From contig CABVBB010000206.1 in assembly GCA_902496505.1 (NCBI GenBank), positions 1 through 5,069 of the forward strand: a stretch of 5,069 nucleotides of DNA, written 5' to 3'. Of the stretch, positions 1-5,069 are shown in pieces. Source of the DNA: an uncultured Peptococcaceae bacterium (GTDB lineage: Bacteria; Bacillota; Peptococcia; Peptococcales; Peptococcaceae). Position 1 is the stretch's first letter; every line of letters starts with the position of its first letter. Both the position numbers and the translations under genes were made by a program. Under the pieces are notes generated by a model. The model searched no databases. It was not told where the DNA came from and worked only from the letters and a program-made list of their open reading frames with translations.

Positions 1-1453
1 TGCCGTGGTCAGAGACAACGAACAGCGTCCAGCCCTCGTTCAAGAGAGGCAGATAAGAACCGATGTACTCATCCGCAAAATGGTAGACCTTTTCGATCAG
101 ATCCTGATACAATTTTTCATCAGGCGCGCCAGGTTTTTGACAAGCGAAATTCCAGTATTGATGAGCCTGGTGATCAATGAAGTGCGTATGCGAAAAGACA
201 GCATCCAGATCATATTTTTTAATGGCCGCCCGGATAGCTCTGGACTGCCATCTGGCATTGATCTCCCACAGCGGATTCAACAGTTCCTGACAAAACTCGA
301 TATTTTTGCCGCCCATTTGGCTGAAGGACGGCACTGGTCCTACCTCAGCTGTCAGCTCATGCAGCATGGACTTTGGCGACCATCTCTCATCACACTGCGG
401 ATCAAAAGCCGTTCCCATATAGAGCCGGACTTTGGAACCGTCGGGCGCGATCTCCAAACATTTGTAGCTGCGATTGCAAAGGATCATCTGTCCATCGACA
501 TTGACTTCATCCATCACATCTAAAGCGAATGCTTTTTCCTGCATGATGGCTAAAGGCTCAGCATCTTTTTTGGAACGGTAGAGGGCGATGGTATCATAGA
601 TCCCGTCAGCATTGGGAAGGATCAAACACGGCCTTCTGGTCAAACCATTGGACGCGATCACAAAAAACTCCAGCGCGCCTTCCGGAGCGGCAGCCCAGCC
701 GGCAGCCTGACGAATAGGGCTCTCCACCTGATCGTACGGCACTGAATCCAGCCCCGTCGCCCCTTCACCATAGTCTAAAAATAAATTGGTCACCTTTTTC
801 AATTTGTAGCGGTTCAGCAGAAAAGCCCCGCCTCCGTCACCTGTAGCGCCATCTTCAGGCGCTTCAGCTTTATGTTGAGCCACTTCCTCCTGCGTCTCCG
901 TCTCCAAATGCTCGATCACGCAGTCTGCCCCAGTATCCTCTTTATTCGCCGGATGATACAAGAGCTTGTCCTGCTCCTTAGACGCAATGATAAGCTTTTC
1001 ACCATCAGTATTGGCCAGACTGTAGTTGGCCGCGGCTGGCTGCGTGCCATCTACGACATAGAGATTTTCGCTATCACTCGATGGCGGCCAGGAACTGCCC
1101 GGCCAATGAAAGACCAGCGTCTTTTTGCCATTTTCCGCCAATACGTTCCAGATCTGCTCCGCCTGACACAGTCGGGAGTCCAGTGAATAGACGATGGTAT
1201 CCAATCGTTCATGATCCTGATTCCAAAAATCTGTAATGCCGTGCGTCCCAGGGTAAGCGCCTGTCGCCAGTGTCGTCCACTGAGCGGGCGTGATGGTCGG
1301 CATCGCCCCCAAGAGATGCAGATCCTCCCGCTGTGCGCCCTGCTCCACCAATTTTTTGACATTGGGCATCTTGCCCTCATTCATAAACCGTCTGGTCAGA
1401 TCAGGATCCATACCATCCAGTCCGATGACCATGATTTTTCTGTTTGCTGCCAT
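1..1453 (-). CDS. Alkaline phosphatase superfamily hydrolase (type I phosphodiesterase / nucleotide pyrophosphatase-like), partial, C-terminus outside the window
   Basis: The frame is open from ATG at 1453 down to the window edge: 484 codons with no stop. The N-terminus reads MAANRKIMVIGLDGMDPDL, giving the first metal-binding Asp (D13) of the superfamily. Residues 52-73 (PTITPAQW...TGAYPGTHGI) form the nucleophile region, with T55 aligning with the catalytic Thr of NPP-type enzymes. D427 and H431 in FIDHQAH match the second metal-ligand pair, and SDHG at 481-484 supplies the next Asp-His pair. A last His ligand and perhaps 80-110 residues should follow beyond base 1. By family knowledge this is a two-metal enzyme cleaving phosphate mono- or diesters; the substrate cannot be read from the sequence. 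The long stretch between residues 80 and 400 is a cap or insert domain that I do not recognise. There is no signal peptide or membrane segment at the N-terminus, so the enzyme is probably cytoplasmic, unlike many secreted phosphatases. An AAGGAGG ribosome site lies 9 bases upstream of the ATG. The gene is divergent from the Crp/Fnr regulator and may be its target. Confidence 0.88.
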   Translation of the reverse strand, partial: MAANRKIMVIGLDGMDPDLTRRFMNEGKMPNVKKLVEQGAQREDLHLLGAMPTITPAQWTTLATGAYPGTHGITDFWNQDHERLDTIVYSLDSRLCQAEQIWNVLAENGKKTLVFHWPGSSWPPSSDSENLYVVDGTQPAAANYSLANTDGEKLIIASKEQDKLLYHPANKEDTGADCVIEHLETETQEEVAQHKAEAPEDGATGDGGGAFLLNRYKLKKVTNLFLDYGEGATGLDSVPYDQVESPIRQAAGWAAAPEGALEFFVIASNGLTRRPCLILPNADGIYDTIALYRSKKDAEPLAIMQEKAFALDVMDEVNVDGQMILCNRSYKCLEIAPDGSKVRLYMGTAFDPQCDERWSPKSMLHELTAEVGPVPSFSQMGGKNIEFCQELLNPLWEINARWQSRAIRAAIKKYDLDAVFSHTHFIDHQAHQYWNFACQKPGAPDEKLYQDLIEKVYHFADEYIGSYLPLLNEGWTLFVVSDHG

Positions 1454-1462
1454 ATCGATCAG

Positions 1463-1469
1463 CCTCCTT
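1463..1469 (-). promoter_or_regulatory. Ribosome binding site of the hydrolase gene
   Basis: On the minus strand this reads AAGGAGG, a near-complete anti-16S match 9 bases before the ATG at 1453. It fixes the start codon of the partial hydrolase gene: the reading begins with the expected Lys-Ile-Met-Val-Ile-Gly-Leu-Asp strand, and no better start exists upstream. Confidence 0.85.
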
Positions 1470-1502
1470 GATATTCTAATGCAATGACCTTTTGCAATTC
1501 CT

Positions 1503-1520
1503 ACTATAATGCATTATAAT
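1503..1520. promoter_or_regulatory. Shared AT-rich promoter core with a 14-base perfect palindrome and -10 elements on both strands
   Basis: Bases 1505-1518 read TATAATGCATTATA, a perfect palindrome. It gives TATAAT at 1505-1510 on the plus strand and at 1513-1518 on the minus strand. A further plus TATAAT lies at 1515-1520, and a minus TATAGT at 1503-1508. For the regulator gene the best plus-strand arrangement is TTGCAA (1492-1497), a 17-base spacer, then TATAAT (1515-1520), which puts transcription start near 1527. For the hydrolase either minus -10 is possible. TATAGT at 1503-1508 would start transcription near 1496 and has no recognisable -35 at the proper distance. The two divergent promoters clearly overlap, so polymerase binding at one may exclude the other. 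The start points are inferred. Confidence 0.6.
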
Positions 1521-1528
1521 AGTCTGGC

Positions 1529-1546
1529 AGGTTGTCCAGACAACCT
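1529..1546. promoter_or_regulatory. 18-base inverted repeat, candidate operator of the adjacent Crp/Fnr regulator
   Basis: The sequence is AGGTTGTC-CA-GACAACCT, with perfect 8-base arms around a 2-base centre. Written the Crp/Fnr way, it is GGTTG-N6-CAACC, with the same half-site geometry as the classical TGTGA-N6-TCACA site. It lies just downstream of the predicted regulator start (about +3 to +20), where a bound dimer would block transcription. Its centre, 1537.5, is about -41.5 from a hydrolase start at 1496. A shorter overlapping repeat, GTCTGG (1522-1527) and CCAGAC (1536-1541), shares part of it. Assignment to the neighbouring regulator is inference. The element could also fold as a small hairpin in the regulator's leader RNA. 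Confidence 0.55.
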
Positions 1547-1594
1547 CAAACGGCAAAACTTACTCATTTGCGCTCAAAAAATGGAGGCTAACGT

Positions 1595-2269
1595 ATGAAA
1601 AACGCCCACCCTTTTATGCAGGGCAACGCCCTGTGGCGGCCTGTGTTTTCTTCGCTGCCGCATGATGTCTTGTTTCTCAGGAAAGGCACGGTCTACTGGC
1701 CTATCGAGCATTCCGACAAAGTGGCGCTGCTGGATAAAGGCCTGCTCAAAGTCTTTATTGCCGATGCCAGTGGTGAAGAGCGCTTCATGTGGATCGTCGA
1801 ACAAAATACCCTGATCCACTATAATAATCACGAATTCACCCACAGTCTAGCCGCTATCCAAGACAGCAAGCTGCTTTTAGCCGACCGCCAACTTTTCACA
1901 ACGGCTGTCCGGCAGGATGACGCGCTCTTTGAAGCTTATATCCAAAGTATCTATCAAAAATACATCTACTGCATCGAAAAACTGGTGGTAAACGATGTCC
2001 ATAATGCCAAGTTCAAAGTATATTCCTTCCTGCTGCATCTGGCCTATCGCTACGGCACACCGCCGCCTGCTGGCCGATCAGGCGTTATCATCGAAAATAT
2101 CCTTTCCCGCCGAGATATCAGCTCCATCACCGGTGTTCACCGCACCAATATTATCAAATTCCTGGCTGATCTGGAGAAACTAGAGCTCATCGAGCGGCTG
2201 CCTTCGGCCATTTATATCAAAGATCTGCCCGCCTTGGAACAACTGGTGCGCTCCTTGGATATTGCCTAA
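1595..2269 (+). CDS. Crp/Fnr-family transcriptional regulator, CprK-like
   Basis: The 224-residue length is usual for the Crp/Fnr family. Residues about 20-105 form the beta-roll effector domain, including LLDKGLLKVFIADASGEE at 45-62, the typical strand-turn-strand with a Gly pair. Residues about 108-150 are the long dimerisation helix. Residues about 168-212 form the winged helix-turn-helix: SRRDISSITGVHRTNIIKFL (171-190) is the HTH core, with a likely recognition helix at 181-192, and SAIYIKDL is the wing. The ITGVH pattern and the N-domain resemble CprK, the haloaromatic sensor of Desulfitobacterium, from memory of that family. Only one cysteine (C126) is present, so an FNR-type 4Fe-4S cluster is excluded. 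The residues that bind cAMP in CRP are not evident, so the ligand is unknown and need not be a haloaromatic. GGAGG at 1583-1587 lies 7 bases before the ATG, which decides the start over the internal Met8. The gene is monocistronic: a promoter and candidate operator lie upstream and a strong terminator follows. The divergent hydrolase gene is the obvious candidate target. Confidence 0.9.
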   Translation: MKNAHPFMQGNALWRPVFSSLPHDVLFLRKGTVYWPIEHSDKVALLDKGLLKVFIADASGEERFMWIVEQNTLIHYNNHEFTHSLAAIQDSKLLLADRQLFTTAVRQDDALFEAYIQSIYQKYIYCIEKLVVNDVHNAKFKVYSFLLHLAYRYGTPPPAGRSGVIIENILSRRDISSITGVHRTNIIKFLADLEKLELIERLPSAIYIKDLPALEQLVRSLDIA

Positions 2270-2301
2270 CCCAAGCTTTAGAGAACGTCTGGAAATCTTT
2301 G

Positions 2302-2334
2302 TAACCGGAAAGAACAACTTTCCGGTTAATTTTT
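2302..2334 (+). terminator. Rho-independent terminator of the Crp/Fnr gene
   Basis: An 11-base perfect stem, TAACCGGAAAG (2302-2312) pairing with CTTTCCGGTTA (2318-2328), closes a 5-base AACAA loop. It is followed by A and five T (2330-2334). It lies 32 bases after the regulator's stop codon and separates it from the two-component operon. On the minus strand the stem lacks a comparable T-tract, so it appears to work in one direction. Confidence 0.92.
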
Positions 2335-2336
2335 GC

Positions 2337-2367
2337 AGCGGCGTTGCTTTTTTAGCAGCAAGCCGCT
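2337..2367. repeat. Imperfect inverted repeat overlapping the two-component operon promoter
   Basis: AGCGGC (2337-2342), a bulged G, then TTGCT (2344-2348) can pair with AGCAA (2357-2361) and GCCGCT (2362-2367), around an 8-base TTTTTAGC loop. The left arm holds the candidate -35 hexamer, and the right arm ends at the first base of the candidate -10. It could be an operator dyad sitting on the promoter, or chance complementarity. There is no T-tract after it, so it is not a second terminator. Confidence 0.4.
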
Positions 2368-2372
2368 ATACT
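2344..2372 (+). promoter_or_regulatory. Candidate promoter of the LytTR/GHKL operon
   Basis: TTGCTT (2344-2349), a 17-base spacer, then TATACT (2367-2372) gives a sigma-A-like promoter with a weak -35 (3 of 6) and a good -10 (5 of 6). Transcription would start near 2379, giving a leader of about 23 bases before the response-regulator ATG. The preceding terminator means the operon needs its own promoter. An alternative -10, TAATAC at 2372-2377, cannot be excluded. Confidence 0.5.
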
Positions 2373-2401
2373 AATACAAATTTAGAACGGAGGGGCGGAT
2401 A

Positions 2402-3124
2402 ATGCTCATTGGTATCTGTGAAGATGATCCATTTTTTCGCCAGGAACTGCGTCACAAAATCGCTGCACAGCCACAGCCGTTGGGGCAGATATCGATCATG
2501 GAGTTTGCTTCAGGAGAAGAAATGCTTGCGAGCAGCGCACCATTCGATCTGGTCTTTTTGGACATAGAGCTCGGCGCTGAACAAAACGGCCTAGCCCTGG
2601 CCAGTGCGCTGCTGAAACGGCTGCCGGACGTTATATTGGTCTTTGTCACCAGCCACACAGAATATATCGCCACAGCGCTGCATCTGCCTACTTTTCAATT
2701 TTTGCTCAAGCCTGTAGATGATGCGCTTTTCGCTGAGGAATTCGCCCGCTGCCTGGAGCGCTACCGCTGTGACCACGACACGCTGGCTGTCCAAAAGGAC
2801 GGCCAAGCGCTCGAATTGGCCATGCAGGATATCCTCTATCTCACCACCAACAAACGCAAGATGCAGATCTATGACCGCCGCGGCGAGGTCTACGAACGCT
2901 ACGGCAAGCTCAGCAACTGGGAGGAACATTTGCGGGTGCACTACTTTATCCGTATCCACAAAAGCTACATCGTCAATTGCCGCTATATCAAAAAATTGCA
3001 AAGCACTGCTGCTTTGCTGCGCCAGCCGCAGGAAGCGCCGATCACGCTGCCGGTGAGCCGCCGTTATAAAGACGCCGCTCAGGCCGCCTACCAAAACTAT
3101 GTATTGGAAGTGAGAAACAAATGA
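2402..3124 (+). CDS. LytTR-family response regulator (AgrA/LytR type)
   Basis: The 240 residues match the usual size of this family. The receiver domain spans residues about 1-120: the acidic pocket is E7, D8 and D9 (GICEDDP), the phosphoacceptor is D54 in LVFLDIELG, the switch Thr is T83 in VFVTSH, and the conserved Lys is K103 in LLKPVDD. The LytTR DNA-binding domain occupies about 125-235, with DILYLTTNKRKMQIY (143-157) and the diagnostic IRIHKSYIVNCRYI stretch at 183-196. The protein is therefore a phosphorylation-activated transcription factor. Proteins of this class bind pairs of short direct repeats as dimers and often control bacteriocin, competence, virulence or cell-envelope genes. 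GGAGG at 2389-2393, 8 bases before the ATG, supports the start. The 3' end overlaps the kinase gene by 4 bases (ATGA), so the two should be translationally coupled. The true targets are not visible. The operon itself and the downstream secreted-protein gene are candidates. Confidence 0.95.
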   Translation: MLIGICEDDPFFRQELRHKIAAQPQPLGQISIMEFASGEEMLASSAPFDLVFLDIELGAEQNGLALASALLKRLPDVILVFVTSHTEYIATALHLPTFQFLLKPVDDALFAEEFARCLERYRCDHDTLAVQKDGQALELAMQDILYLTTNKRKMQIYDRRGEVYERYGKLSNWEEHLRVHYFIRIHKSYIVNCRYIKKLQSTAALLRQPQEAPITLPVSRRYKDAAQAAYQNYVLEVRNK

Positions 3125-4458
3125 ATCTCTTTCCGCTCATGGATCTGGCTGCCGTGCTCTTTGACGTATTGCTGCTGACGCTTTATCTCAATGTCTTTTT
3201 GCAGCGCAAATCACTATCCAAGCCCCTTCTTGTGCTTCTTTACAGCGGGATCATCGTGCTTTACTATTTGAGCTCCAATTTTCTGCCTGAGGCCTACCAG
3301 CGATCACTGGCCTATCTGGTGGTCTGTCTGCTTTTGACTGCCCTCTATCAGGGTCATATCGTCTACAAAAGCGTACTCATCCTGATCTATGCCGGCCTAG
3401 GCATCCTGCTGGAAAATATCATGGCCTTCGTACTGACGATCTGTGCCGTAGACCTGCATCTGCTCGAGCTAGGCTCGATGGCTTACTATTCTCTCGGACT
3501 GCTCACCTCTACGCTGCTCTTCTTAGCGCTGATCCTCTGCATCCTGCGCCCTTTCCAAAAGAACATCCTGGAAAAACTGCCTTGGCAGCCGCCCTTGGCC
3601 TCATCTTGGAACGGCCTGTTCCTCATCCTGCTGTCCATCACGATCCTTATGTCCACTGCGCTGGACTATTTGACCCTGAACCGCGGCATGGAAAACGGAC
3701 TTTTCTTTTTCCTGCTGCTGGAATGTCTGATCCTGGCTTTTGATATCGCCATCTTCTTCATCTTTAAAAAGATGACCCAGCTGCAGCAGGAAAACATGTA
3801 CACGGCACTGCTCAAGCAGCAGATCCAAGCGCAGGAAGCTTTTTATCAGCAAGCCCTGCAAAAAGACACCCAGCTCAAGACCCTCCTCCATGATGAGAAA
3901 AATTTTCTGCTGGGTGTGATCGGCGCCCTGCAGGAAGGCAGGACAACCTATGCCCTGACAGAGATGCAGAAAAAAGCGGCGCAGCTCACCAGCAATATCA
4001 CCACCTACACCGGACTGCTGCCATTGGACAATCTGCTCACTGTCAAAACTGCGGACGCCGCTCAGGCCGACATTGTCCTCCGGCCCGCTATCGCGCTCTA
4101 TGGTACACTGCCCATCGATCAGCTGGACTTGGTCGTACTCTTGGGCAATGCCTTGGATAATGCCATCCACGCCGCCAGCCAGGCACCGTTAGAGCCAAAA
4201 CGGGAAATTTTGTTGACGATGAAGCAGCTCGAAGACCGCTTGTTGATCGAGATCCGCAATCCCGTCAAAGAAAAAGTGCCCATCAAAGATCACACCACTG
4301 TGCTTACCGCCAAGCAGGACGATCTGCACGGTTTTGGCCTGGCTACTATCGCCCGTATCGTCCAAAAATATGACGGCGGACTATGGCTGGACTGCACCGA
4401 CAACACCTTTACCCTGAAGCTCTATTTAGAAAACACCCCGCTTTGCCAAAACAGCTGA
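3121..4458 (+). CDS. Membrane sensor histidine kinase, GHKL ATPase domain (HPK10 / AgrC-like)
   Basis: The protein has 445 residues. The N-terminal half shows about seven hydrophobic segments, near residues 7-27, 35-52, 62-77, 83-108, 121-143, 163-180 and 193-216. A Gln-rich amphipathic helix at about 217-255 is a probable signalling coiled coil. The H-box is LLHDEKNFLL, with phosphoacceptor H257; it differs from the common HDxxNH pattern in having Phe at the last position. The ATPase domain has an N-box, LLGNALDNAIHAA (340-352, N343 and N347), and a G-box, HGFGLATIARIVQKYDGG (403-420). This is the HPK10 layout, whose known members often sense extracellular peptides (AgrC, ComD); the ligand here is unknown. 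It probably phosphorylates the LytTR regulator encoded just upstream. Its ATG overlaps that gene's stop, and its own ribosome site is weak (GGAAG at 3106-3110), consistent with translational coupling. No agrB- or agrD-like gene is adjacent. Confidence 0.93.
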   Translation: MNLFPLMDLAAVLFDVLLLTLYLNVFLQRKSLSKPLLVLLYSGIIVLYYLSSNFLPEAYQRSLAYLVVCLLLTALYQGHIVYKSVLILIYAGLGILLENIMAFVLTICAVDLHLLELGSMAYYSLGLLTSTLLFLALILCILRPFQKNILEKLPWQPPLASSWNGLFLILLSITILMSTALDYLTLNRGMENGLFFFLLLECLILAFDIAIFFIFKKMTQLQQENMYTALLKQQIQAQEAFYQQALQKDTQLKTLLHDEKNFLLGVIGALQEGRTTYALTEMQKKAAQLTSNITTYTGLLPLDNLLTVKTADAAQADIVLRPAIALYGTLPIDQLDLVVLLGNALDNAIHAASQAPLEPKREILLTMKQLEDRLLIEIRNPVKEKVPIKDHTTVLTAKQDDLHGFGLATIARIVQKYDGGLWLDCTDNTFTLKLYLENTPLCQNS

Positions 4459-4501
4459 AACTTTTACCGCTATGAAGCGTCATTAAAACATGATAAATTT
4501 T

Positions 4502-4508
4502 AGGAGGA
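4502..4508 (+). promoter_or_regulatory. Ribosome binding site of the secreted stalk-repeat protein
   Basis: AGGAGGA lies 7 bases before the ATG at 4516. The strong match sets the start, and the reading opens directly into a typical signal peptide. Confidence 0.85.
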
Positions 4509-4515
4509 GATTTTG

Positions 4516-5069
4516 ATGAAGAAAACCAAAAAATTGCTCGCAACCACTGTCTTGTCCACCTTTTTGCTGACCGGTCTGCCCTCTGTGGCTATGGCACAGA
4601 ATGTGACCGTCACCCTGCCGAATTTTCCGGTCACACTCAATGGCATAGAGCTGCAGCCCTCGATCGAAGATTATCCAGTCATTGTCTACAATAATATTAC
4701 TTATTTTCCCATGACCTATCATTATGCCAATTTTTTAGGGCTGAGCACCGAATGGGCTGACAATACTTTAACAGTGCAAAAAATAGATACGAATACCAAG
4801 AAGCTCCGTACCTATGAAAAAAAAGAGGGCAACAAAAATAAATATACCGCGGCTGTTTCCACGGCAAACGTTGTGGTCAATGGCAAAACTATCGATAACC
4901 GCAAAGAAGACTATCCTCTCTTGGTCTTTCGGGATGTCACCTATTTTCCTCTGACCTGGCGTTATGCGGTAGATGAATTTGGTTGGGATTACTCCTTTGA
5001 TGAGAAAAATGGTTTGGAGATCAGAAATAAATCATATATTGAGATCTACGGAAAATCAAATCACTATGT
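4516..5069 (+). CDS. Secreted protein with two copper-amine-oxidase-N-like 'stalk' repeats, partial at the C-terminus
   Basis: The frame runs open for 184 codons to the window edge. Residues 1-27 are a classical Sec signal peptide: a Lys-rich start (MKKTKK), a hydrophobic core, and VAMA as a signal peptidase I site, with cleavage predicted after A27. Two related modules follow. The first, at about 39-87, contains LNGIELQ, EDYPVIVYNNITYFPMTYHY and LTV. The second, at about 119-169, contains VNGKTID, EDYPLLVFRDVTYFPLTWRY and LEI. Both carry the NG...EDYP...TYFPxTxxYA pattern of copper amine oxidase N-terminal-like (stalk) domains. These are common in surface and secreted proteins of anaerobic Bacillota, and despite the name carry no oxidase chemistry. 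A charged linker (about 92-110, Lys-rich) separates them. What follows past the edge is unknown; such domains often precede an enzymatic or anchoring part. The gene starts 57 bases after the kinase stop in the same direction, with no terminator or convincing promoter between, so co-transcription is plausible. Its codons look more AT-rich than those of the kinase. Confidence 0.85.
   Translation, partial: MKKTKKLLATTVLSTFLLTGLPSVAMAQNVTVTLPNFPVTLNGIELQPSIEDYPVIVYNNITYFPMTYHYANFLGLSTEWADNTLTVQKIDTNTKKLRTYEKKEGNKNKYTAAVSTANVVVNGKTIDNRKEDYPLLVFRDVTYFPLTWRYAVDEFGWDYSFDEKNGLEIRNKSYIEIYGKSNHY

Noticed and set aside
5..523. Plus-strand open frame of 172 codons
   Set aside because: It runs antisense to the hydrolase, whose minus frame is open across the region with conserved catalytic motifs. 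It shows no recognisable domain.
1477..1513. Direct repeat TAATGCA at 1477-1483 and 1507-1513, about three helical turns apart
   Set aside because: A 7-base repeat within a 140-base AT-rich spacer is expected by chance fairly often, and the second copy is part of the palindrome.
2322..2348. Possible LytTR binding repeats (CCGGTTAAT and GGCGTTGCT)
   Set aside because: They fit the loose consensus poorly, their spacing (18 bases start to start) is not that of known LytTR pairs, and the first is part of the terminator stem.
2591..3094. Minus-strand open frame of 167 codons inside the response regulator
   Set aside because: It is antisense to a gene with all receiver and LytTR signature residues, and its translation has no recognisable motif.
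3601..4170. Minus-strand open frame of 189 codons inside the kinase gene
   Set aside because: Its Gln- and Asp-rich translation is the mirror of the kinase's Leu-rich membrane segments and coiled coil. No supported start signal or domain.
4472..4486. Tiny open frame ATG-AAG-CGT-CAT-TAA between kinase and secreted protein, considered as a signal peptide gene
   Set aside because: It encodes only four residues and has no ribosome binding site.
4459..4515. Searched for a terminator or promoter after the kinase gene
   Set aside because: Only a 4-base stem (ATGA/TCAT) without a T-tract, and a poor -10 (GATAAA at 4492-4497) with no -35 at a proper distance, were seen.
4483..4722. Minus-strand open frame of 79 codons over the start of the secreted-protein gene
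   Set aside because: The opposite strand has a strong ribosome site, a signal peptide and stalk repeats; the minus reading has none of these.

Overview
The window looks like chromosomal DNA of a Bacillota (Firmicutes). The genes have strong GGAGG-type ribosome binding sites and a fairly balanced base composition. The set also fits: a Crp/Fnr regulator resembling the CprK subgroup of anaerobic clostridia, an AgrA/AgrC-type LytTR-GHKL two-component pair, and a secreted protein with copper-amine-oxidase-N-like 'stalk' repeats. An anaerobic Clostridia or Negativicutes member is my best guess, but nothing here fixes the genus.

Layout. The first 1453 bases hold the N-terminal 484 codons of a minus-strand alkaline-phosphatase-superfamily hydrolase, whose 3' end lies outside the window. 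A 141-base divergent intergenic region (1454-1594) separates it from a plus-strand Crp/Fnr-family regulator (1595-2269). This spacer has two palindromes: a 14-base AT-rich one carrying -10 elements on both strands, and an 18-base inverted repeat with 8-base arms. The regulator gene ends at a strong intrinsic terminator (2302-2334). A new plus-strand transcription unit follows, starting from a candidate promoter at 2344-2372. It encodes a LytTR response regulator (2402-3124) and a 7-TM GHKL histidine kinase (3121-4458), overlapping by 4 bases. After a 57-base gap with no visible terminator comes the start of a secreted protein with two stalk repeats (4516 to the window edge).

How the parts may work together. 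The hydrolase and the Crp/Fnr gene look like a regulator-target divergon. The 18-base inverted repeat lies just downstream of the regulator's likely start of transcription, and near -41.5 for one plausible hydrolase promoter that lacks a -35 element. One bound dimer could therefore repress its own gene and activate the hydrolase; this is inference. The kinase and response regulator form a translationally coupled sensing module of the kind used for peptide or cell-envelope signals. No peptide precursor or AgrB-like processing gene lies beside them. The secreted stalk-repeat protein downstream may be co-transcribed with them or be their target.

No tRNA, rRNA, CRISPR array, insertion sequence or attachment site was seen. 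The only gene-free stretches are 1454-1594, 2270-2401 and 4459-4515, all shorter than 300 bases.
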